Shown here one piece after another: positions 30,336 to 38,589 of a stretch of DNA of 38,589 nt (the stretch's first letter is position 1; each line of letters opens with the position of its first letter). The DNA lies in assembly GCF_002157355.1 (NCBI RefSeq), contig NZ_LYMK01000057.1, forward strand, positions 1-38,589, in the 5' to 3' direction. The DNA is from Variovorax sp. JS1663. Its GTDB lineage: Bacteria > Pseudomonadota > Gammaproteobacteria > Burkholderiales > Burkholderiaceae_C. The translations under genes were made by a program, and so were the position numbers. The notes under the pieces were generated by a model. The model did no database searches, was not told the DNA's origin, and was given only the letters and a program-made list of their open reading frames with translations.

Positions 30336-31354
30336 ACGCACCTGCCGCGCCCATCGAGACCGACGGCCTGGTTGTCGGCGCCGGTCCCGTCGGGCTGTTC
30401 CAGGCCTTCCAGCTCGGCCTGCTCGAGATCCCCTGCCACATCGTCGATGCGCTGCCCGCCGCGGGCGGCCAGTGCGTGCAGCTCTACGGCGACAAGCCCA
30501 TCTACGACATACCGGGCATTCCCGCGACCAGCGGGAAGGGCCTGGCGGACGCGCTGCTGCGGCAGCTCGAGCCGCTGAAGCCCGGCTTCCACTTCGGTGA
30601 GCAGGTCGAGACCCTCGAACGGCAGGCCGACCGGCGCCTGCTGCTTCGCACCAGCGGCGGCACAGCCTTCCTGGCGAAGACGGTGTTCATCGCCGCCGGC
30701 GTCGGCGCCTTCGTCCCCAGGCGCATCGCGCTGGAGGGCATCCAGCGTTTCGAAGGCACCACGCTCTTCTATCACCCCGAATCGCTGGAACGCTTCGACG
30801 GCCAGGCGGTGGTGGTCAACGGCGGCGACGACGCGGGCCTCGCGACGGCGCTGGCACTGGTCGGGCGGGCCCGGCAGGTCACACTGCTGCACCGTCGCGA
30901 CGGCTTCCAGGCCGACGAGACGCTGGTCCGCCAGTTTCGGGCGCAGGTGGCCGCCGGCGCCGTGGACTTTGCGGTGGGCCAGCCCGTCGCCTTCGATGGC
31001 CGGACCCTGGAGATCGCGACGCCGGACGCACAGACCCGCGCCCTGCCGCTCGACGCATTGGTCGCCTGCCTCGGCATCTCCCCCCGCCTCGGGCCGATCG
31101 TCGACTGGGGGCTGGACCTGGTCCGCAAGCAGGTCCCGGTGGACACCGAGCGCTACCAGACGCGCGAGCCTGGCGTCTTCGCGGTCGGCGACGTCAACAC
31201 CTATCCGGGCAAGAAGAAGCTGATCGTCTGCGGCTTCCACGAGGCCACGCTGGCAGCCTGGGCCGCGACGGAGATCGTGTTCCCGGGCAAGGCCGTGCCG
31301 CTGCAGTACACCACGACCAGCACCCGGCTGCACCAGTTGCTGGGCGTCGGCTGA
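30332..31354 (+). CDS. ferredoxin-NADP+ reductase, thioredoxin-reductase-like type
   Basis: 340 residues from a CTG at 30332. FAD motif G-A-G-P-V-G near the N-terminus, GGQCVQLYGDKPIYDIPGIP (typical FNR type 2), NAD(P) motif NGGDDAG, and the C-terminal FAVGDVNTYPGKKKLIVCGFHEA. There is no ATG, GTG or TTG in frame between the fdxA coding overlap and the FAD motif; the nearest is a GTG inside fdxA. CTG has GGGGAG 8 bases before and a CTGA overlap with the fdxA stop, mirroring the common ATGA coupling. Transfers electrons between NADPH and ferredoxin; probably partners FdxA. Confidence 0.88.
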   Translation: MNAPAAPIETDGLVVGAGPVGLFQAFQLGLLEIPCHIVDALPAAGGQCVQLYGDKPIYDIPGIPATSGKGLADALLRQLEPLKPGFHFGEQVETLERQADRRLLLRTSGGTAFLAKTVFIAAGVGAFVPRRIALEGIQRFEGTTLFYHPESLERFDGQAVVVNGGDDAGLATALALVGRARQVTLLHRRDGFQADETLVRQFRAQVAAGAVDFAVGQPVAFDGRTLEIATPDAQTRALPLDALVACLGISPRLGPIVDWGLDLVRKQVPVDTERYQTREPGVFAVGDVNTYPGKKKLIVCGFHEATLAAWAATEIVFPGKAVPLQYTTTSTRLHQLLGVG

Positions 31355-31401
31355 GCGGGCCGCGTCAGCGACGCGTTCATCGAAAAGCCAGCTTCGGAAT
31401 C

Positions 31402-31407
31402 TACGAT
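31402..31407 (+). promoter_or_regulatory. TACGAT -10-like hexamer, near-leaderless PAP2 gene
   Basis: Hexamer followed by TGCGCG, with the ATG nine bases downstream (31416). Transcription starting at the usual distance would give essentially no 5' leader. Confidence 0.35.
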
Positions 31408-31415
31408 TGCGCGCC

Positions 31416-31982
31416 ATGCAGGCATTGAACATCGCACTCTTCCAGGCCATCGCCGCCGGCCACGCGCCTGGCTCACCGTGGCTGCTCTGGTTTGCCGCGC
31501 GCGTGGCGGAAGGCTCGACCTGGGTGTGCGTGGCCATGATGGCCTGGCTGGCCTGGCGGCGGCCCGCCCAACGCGTCTACGTGCTGGCGGCACTGGTCGC
31601 TGCCGGCGTGGCTTCGGTCCTGGCCCAGCAGCTGGCGGAGGTCATCGGCATGCCGCGCCCCTTCGTACTGGGCCTGAGCCCAGCCCACATCGAGCATGGC
31701 ATCCGCGGCGCGCTGCCGAGTGCCCATGCCACGGTGATGTTCACGGTCGGCCTCGTGTTCTGCCTTCGCGCGGCGACCCGGATCGTTGGTGCCGCGATCC
31801 TGGCGATCGCCGTCCTGACGGGCTGGGCGCGCATCTACGTGGGCGTGCATTTCCCCTTCGACATCCTGGCCGGCCTGCTGCTGGCCGGCGCCATCGTCGC
31901 GGTCTTCTGGGGGCTGGAGCGATGGGGCCGCCGCCTCGTCGCGCCGGCCACCGCGCTCGACGACGATCTGCGCGCCCGCTGA
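31416..31982 (+). CDS. PAP2-family phosphatase (undecaprenyl-diphosphatase-like)
   Basis: 188-residue membrane phosphatase. Motif 2 is P-S-A-H (101-104) and motif 3 R139-x5-H145-x3-D149 (ARIYVGVHFPFD). Motif 1 normally reads K-x6-R-P; here R81-P82 is intact (MPRPF) but the lysine position is an alanine. About five hydrophobic segments, ending with a short cytoplasmic tail. Family members dephosphorylate undecaprenyl-PP or lipid phosphates on the periplasmic face. No ribosome site; a near-leaderless mRNA is suggested by TACGAT upstream. Confidence 0.82.
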   Translation: MQALNIALFQAIAAGHAPGSPWLLWFAARVAEGSTWVCVAMMAWLAWRRPAQRVYVLAALVAAGVASVLAQQLAEVIGMPRPFVLGLSPAHIEHGIRGALPSAHATVMFTVGLVFCLRAATRIVGAAILAIAVLTGWARIYVGVHFPFDILAGLLLAGAIVAVFWGLERWGRRLVAPATALDDDLRAR

Positions 31983-31991
31983 TCCGGGCTG

Positions 31992-32801
31992 CTAGCCAGC
32001 CAGGACCCAGGCGCTGGCGCCGAAGACAACGAAGCCCAGCCCCACGATCACGAGGATGAAACGCGGCTGAAAGGAGGCCGCCGGCGGCAGGCTCTGCGCG
32101 ACGAAATGCAGCAGCGCGCCGCCCCCGATGGTCATGAAGCCTGCGCCCAGCGAGCGCGCGACGTCCTCGCCGAGGAAGGTGATGACGAAGCCACCCAGGA
32201 ACACCACATTGGCGACCACGGTCAGGGCGGTGCGCCGCTTCTGCTGCGCGGGTGTGGCCTCCCGGGGTGCGGCACGGCCACTGCGGCCGCCGCGGAGGAC
32301 ACCCACGAAGAACAGGCCGAACAGCGTTGGGAACAGCCCGAAGATGCCCAGCGCCAGCACCGGGCCCCAGAGGTTCTGGAAATCCGCAACGAGGGCCTGC
32401 GAGGGATCGGCCGATCGGTAGCGCACCTCCACTGCCTCGCCGATGCCGACCTCACGCCGGCTCCCGCCCAGGCCCTTGACCTGGTGGAGCCGGCCATCGG
32501 GTCCGGCGAATTCGACCAGCGGCGCCAGGGTGGTAGTACGCCGGCCCTTGGCGTCCTTGCTGGTCTCCTCGACGAAATCGACCAGGCGGCCCTGCGCAGG
32601 CTCGGTGCCGGCGATCGACGCGTAGCGGTGCATCGCCACCCAGCCTGCCATCGCCAGGCCGGTGAGCCCGATCACCAGGCAGCCCAGCGCGATGCCGCTT
32701 TCGAACCCTTTCCTCCAACCCAGAAGAGCCCCTGACAGAGGCCCGAGCAGACAGGCGCCGAAGAAGGCCAGCAGCGCCCGGTTGATGAGCGCCTCATCCA
32801 T
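31992..32801 (-). CDS. DUF3592 membrane protein
   Basis: 269 residues with two N-terminal hydrophobic helices (~8-28 and ~34-57), a beta-rich extramembrane domain (~65-140: QGRLVDFVEETSKDAKGRRTTTLAPLVEFAGPDG ... IGEAVEVRYRSADPSQALV) that fits DUF3592, and at least three later helices. Function unknown. Convergent with the PAP2 gene; its start is 48 bases from the stop of the Trp-rich protein gene on the same strand. Confidence 0.75.
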   Translation of the reverse strand: MDEALINRALLAFFGACLLGPLSGALLGWRKGFESGIALGCLVIGLTGLAMAGWVAMHRYASIAGTEPAQGRLVDFVEETSKDAKGRRTTTLAPLVEFAGPDGRLHQVKGLGGSRREVGIGEAVEVRYRSADPSQALVADFQNLWGPVLALGIFGLFPTLFGLFFVGVLRGGRSGRAAPREATPAQQKRRTALTVVANVVFLGGFVITFLGEDVARSLGAGFMTIGGGALLHFVAQSLPPAASFQPRFILVIVGLGFVVFGASAWVLAG

Positions 32802-32849
32802 GGGCCGTCGTTCGCGCGTGGAAATGACGGGCGCCGCGGCGGCGGCAGA

Positions 32850-33110
32850 TCAACGCCCGCGCCGGCGCCGGTTGGAGCGGCTGGTCAGCAGGCCCAGCTG
32901 GCTGCGCTGCCGGTCGATGCGCGCCTGGCGCCGCTCGTTCTCGCGTTCGACCACTTTGCGCTTGGTGTAGCCCGAAGCGTCGGCCCAGGCCCACCAGGCG
33001 ATGGCGAGCGCGAAGGGAATGAGCACCACCCACCAGCTCCACTGGGCCACGAAGCCGACTTCGAAGTACTTGAGGGCCACCGTGATCAGGCCCAGGAACA
33101 GAAACCACAT
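32850..33110 (-). CDS. small Trp-rich membrane protein (TIGR04438-type)
   Basis: 86 residues: one helix MWFLFLGLITVALKYF and a second hydrophobic segment QWSWWVVLIPFALAIAWWAW, followed by an Arg/Lys-rich soluble tail (KRKVVERENERRQARIDRQRSQL ... NRRRRGR). The pattern is that of the small Trp-rich family found across Burkholderiales; no function is established. It lies between the DUF3592 gene and the divergent cytochrome c gene. Confidence 0.8.
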   Translation of the reverse strand: MWFLFLGLITVALKYFEVGFVAQWSWWVVLIPFALAIAWWAWADASGYTKRKVVERENERRQARIDRQRSQLGLLTSRSNRRRRGR

Positions 33111-33166
33111 GTAGAACCCCTCCGATCGTCCGGCCCGCTCAGCAGGAGGCCGTGCACCGCGCTACC

Positions 33167-33172
33167 TACAAT
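33167..33172 (+). promoter_or_regulatory. TACAAT -10-like hexamer for cytochrome c gene
   Basis: TACAAT followed by CGCG, 42 bases before the ATG at 33214. Same hexamer-plus-CGC pattern is seen before several other genes in the window. Confidence 0.4.
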
Positions 33173-33213
33173 CGCGTTGGACCCACTTTAACGCACCCAC
33201 GTCACCCGGCCCC

Positions 33214-33519
33214 ATGAAAAGAGCGCTCTTCGTTGCCGCCTTCGGCCTCGCCGCCGCAGCCCCCGCCTTCGCCGACCTGGCGCTGGCCACCTCCAAGAAC
33301 TGCATGAGTTGCCACGCCGTCGACCGCAAGATCCTCGGCCCCTCCTTCAAGGAGATCGCCGCGAAGTACAAAGACAACAAGGGGGCCGCTGACACGCTGG
33401 CCACCAAGATCATCAAGGGTGGTTCGGGCGTCTGGGGCGCGGTGTCGATGCCGGCCAACAACCAGGTCAGTGAGGCCGACGCGAAGAAGCTGGCGGCCTG
33501 GGTGCTCTCGACGAAGTAA
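33214..33519 (+). CDS. class I c-type cytochrome (c551-like)
   Basis: 101 residues: signal peptide 1-20 (ends APAFA), heme motif C30-M-S-C33-H34, and axial Met79 in AVSMPAN. Size and order fit the small monoheme c551/c552 group of periplasmic electron carriers. Divergent from the Trp-rich gene and convergent with the LapA-like gene, so it is transcribed alone. Confidence 0.92.
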   Translation: MKRALFVAAFGLAAAAPAFADLALATSKNCMSCHAVDRKILGPSFKEIAAKYKDNKGAADTLATKIIKGGSGVWGAVSMPANNQVSEADAKKLAAWVLSTK

Positions 33520-33524
33520 AGGCG

Positions 33525-34034
33525 TCAGACGGCCGGCGGCATGCCGACCGGCTCCCTGGTCTCCCGGCGGCGGTCGAAGCGGTCCTCGAGCTGGCCGATG
33601 TGGGCCGCCAGCGTGTTGTCGGTGTGCTCGGAGCGCACCTTGATCATCGTTTCGAGCTGCTCCACCCGTGCCAGCAGTGCGGCATGCCGCTCGGCATTGC
33701 GCGCCATGTGGGTGTTCTCCTGCGTCTCGAGGAAATTGCGCAGCTCCGTGAAACGCGAGGCCTCGGCCCGGTCGGCCAGGTCGCGCTGGGCCTGCATCTC
33801 CTTCGTGTGCCGGCGCGTCTCGAGCAGCACGGTGCTCTGCAGGTAGACCACATAGGCGGCGAAGAACACGCCCAGCAGCACCGTGAGTCCCAGCATGATC
33901 AGGCCCAGCGGCGCGGTGACCTGCATGAAGCCGATCGACATCACGGTGGGCGCGGCCAACACGCCCCAGTTCAATGCCGCGAGCGCCGCGATCAGCAGCA
34001 CGACCACCAGGAGCACGCCTGTTCTCAGTCCCAT
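33525..34034 (-). CDS. LapA-like membrane protein with coiled-coil tail
   Basis: 169 residues. Two N-terminal helices (VLLVVVLLIAALAALNWGV and LGLIMLGLTVLLGVFFAAYV) with the N-W-x-V... spacing of LapA/DUF1049 proteins, then a charged ~90-residue helical region (ETRRHTKEMQAQRDLADRAEASR ... HAALLARVEQLETM) probably coiled coil. LapA-type proteins assist envelope assembly in some bacteria, but the specific role here is not known. Its stop is 6 bases from the cytochrome stop. Confidence 0.7.
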   Translation of the reverse strand: MGLRTGVLLVVVLLIAALAALNWGVLAAPTVMSIGFMQVTAPLGLIMLGLTVLLGVFFAAYVVYLQSTVLLETRRHTKEMQAQRDLADRAEASRFTELRNFLETQENTHMARNAERHAALLARVEQLETMIKVRSEHTDNTLAAHIGQLEDRFDRRRETREPVGMPPAV

Positions 34035-34121
34035 GGAAGTCTCCTGAAGCTTCGATGGGCTGTTTGTAGCGCATCCGGCACGCCCCGCCTGTCGGACGGG
34101 GGCGCGGACCGCCGGGCCTGG

Positions 34122-36119
<1,998 letters not shown>

Positions 36120-36237
36120 TCTTTGTCTCCTGTGGCAAGGGGAAGTGACGGACGCTACTGTCCGCGTCCGCACTTACGGGTGTCTGACGCCCCATGTTAG
36201 CGACAGGATCGTCACACGGCCGCCCTGGTGGGCACTC

Positions 36238-36243
36238 TAGAAT
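36238..36243 (+). promoter_or_regulatory. TAGAAT -10-like hexamer for YqhA-like gene
   Basis: TAGAAT followed by CGCGCG, about 54 bases before the ATG at 36297. No clear -35. Confidence 0.35.
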
Positions 36244-36296
36244 CGCGCGTTTCCCTTTCTCTCCTCACCCCGCATCCAAGTCACCGGCCCGCCCCG

Positions 36297-36917
36297 ATGT
36301 CCAACCTCGATCCGCTCCTCCAGGCCCGCGCAGGCAAGTCCTCGCCGCTGCGCCCGCTGCCCAACCTGATCTTCGCGAGCCGCTGGCTGCAGTTGCCGCT
36401 CTACCTGGGGCTGATCGTCGCGCAGGGCGTTTACGTCGTGCACTTCCTCGTCGAGCTGCTGCACCTGGTCGAGGCCGCCTTCGGCAGCGAGGCGGCGCTG
36501 AAATCACTCATCACCAGCATCGGCTACAAGACCACCGCGCCGATCACCACGCTCAACGAGACGGTGATCATGCTGGTTGTACTGGCGCTGATCGACGTGG
36601 TGATGATCTCCAACCTGCTGATCATGGTGATCGTCGGCGGCTACGAGACCTTCGTCAGCCGCATGAACCTGGAGGGCCACCGCGACCAGCCCGAATGGTT
36701 GAGCCACGTGAATGCGTCGGTGCTGAAGGTCAAGCTGGCGACCGCGATCATCGGGATCAGCTCGATCCACCTGCTCAAGACCTTCATCAACGCGGACAAC
36801 TACACCGACCGCGTGCTGATCGCGCAGACCGCAATCCACATCGCCTTCCTGCTGTCGGCGATGGCGATCGCGTTCACCGACCGGCTGATGGCGCCGGCTC
36901 CGGGCGCCGACCACTGA
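36297..36917 (+). CDS. YqhA / UPF0114 family membrane protein
   Basis: 206 residues with about four helices: RWLQLPLYLGLIVAQGVYVVHFLVEL, VIMLVVLALIDVVMISNLLIMVIVGGYETFVSRMNLEGHRDQPEWL (a very conserved family block), and two later ones. Function unknown in the family. Start set at ATG 36297 (MSNLDPLL); 23 in-frame upstream codons lack a site. Convergent with fumC. Confidence 0.88.
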   Translation: MSNLDPLLQARAGKSSPLRPLPNLIFASRWLQLPLYLGLIVAQGVYVVHFLVELLHLVEAAFGSEAALKSLITSIGYKTTAPITTLNETVIMLVVLALIDVVMISNLLIMVIVGGYETFVSRMNLEGHRDQPEWLSHVNASVLKVKLATAIIGISSIHLLKTFINADNYTDRVLIAQTAIHIAFLLSAMAIAFTDRLMAPAPGADH

Positions 36918-36935
36918 CGGCGCCAGGGCCGCGTT

Positions 36936-38333
<1,398 letters not shown>

Positions 38334-38490
38334 GAGGGAATGCTCCAGGAGGTCGAAACGCCGTGCAGTATCGCCCCAAATAAGAACGGCTCGCATTGGG
38401 CATGGATTTGCCCGCATCCGCGCGAGGGTCCGGCTGCGACAGGCTGGGATAATCGCAGGGTTTGCCCGTCCCCTCCCCACGAAATACACC

Positions 38491-38589
38491 ATGACCATCA
38501 TTCAGCAAGCCGACCTGATCGAGTCGGTCGCCGCCGCCCTGCAGTACATCAGCTACTACCACCCCAGCGACTACATCGCCCATCTCGCG
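38491..38589 (+). CDS. class I fumarate hydratase, N-terminus (cut by window end)
   Basis: First 33 residues only: MTIIQQADLIESVAAALQYI then SYYHPSDYIAHLA. The block D-L-I-x-S-V-A-x-A-L-Q-Y-I-S-Y-Y-H-P-x-D-Y/F-I is characteristic of the iron-sulfur class I fumarase (FumA/FumB-type). GATAAT (38448-38453) is a possible -10 about 38 bases before the ATG. The rest lies outside the window. Confidence 0.8.
   Translation, partial: MTIIQQADLIESVAAALQYISYYHPSDYIAHLA

Overview
The window is GC-rich, densely coded chromosomal DNA from a betaproteobacterium, most likely Burkholderiales/Comamonadaceae and Variovorax-like. This rests on the gene set (imuA-imuB-dnaE2 cassette, one-piece sulfite reductase + DUF934 + short CysH, Trp-rich TIGR04438-type protein, YqhA-type protein next to fumC) and on the REP-like palindromes. 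The assignment is inference from gene content; no rRNA, tRNA, CRISPR array, insertion sequence or prophage was seen.

Layout. (1) 1-1.3 kb: TetR regulator and a small periplasmic cytochrome c. (2) 1.3-6.4 kb: a stress block with Rnk-like elongation-factor regulator, tandem universal stress protein, hemerythrin, two small heat-shock proteins in an operon with a candidate sigma-32 promoter and SD-sequestering hairpin, a DUF3606 protein, and a zinc alcohol dehydrogenase. (3) 6.4-8.9 kb: MmcB-like nuclease-fold protein and an exported caspase-like protein. (4) 8.9-10.4 kb: divergent DMT exporter / Lrp regulator pair. (5) 10.4-14.7 kb: TetR regulator facing a three-gene operon (Rieske oxygenase, branched-chain-type ABC solute-binding protein, xylose-isomerase-like TIM barrel) preceded by a 34-bp operator-like palindrome; this is the least described unit here. 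(6) 14.8-20.3 kb: SOS mutagenesis operon imuA-imuB-dnaE2 with a LexA box; imuA carries an in-frame REP-like insert. (7) 20.3-24.5 kb: ArgP-type LysR / LysE-ArgO exporter pair, hemolysin III-family protein, MFS transporter with two extra N-terminal helices. (8) 24.5-31.4 kb: assimilatory sulfate reduction genes cysI-DUF934-cysH-cysD-cysN, then ferredoxin and a ferredoxin-NADP reductase. (9) 31.4-34.0 kb: PAP2 phosphatase, DUF3592 protein, Trp-rich protein, cytochrome c, LapA-like membrane protein. (10) 34.1-38.6 kb: acs, YqhA-like protein, fumC, and the start of a class I fumarase divergent from fumC.

How the parts work together. The cys block activates sulfate (CysDN), reduces the activated sulfate (CysH) and reduces sulfite (CysI); FdxA plus the reductase can plausibly supply electrons because no CysJ flavoprotein is present. 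The imu operon is a self-contained translesion synthesis module. The TetR/Rieske/solute-binding operon looks like uptake plus oxidative attack on an unknown, probably aromatic or cyclic, substrate. Several genes appear to have very short or no 5' leaders, and three or four use non-ATG starts (TTG, GTG, CTG).
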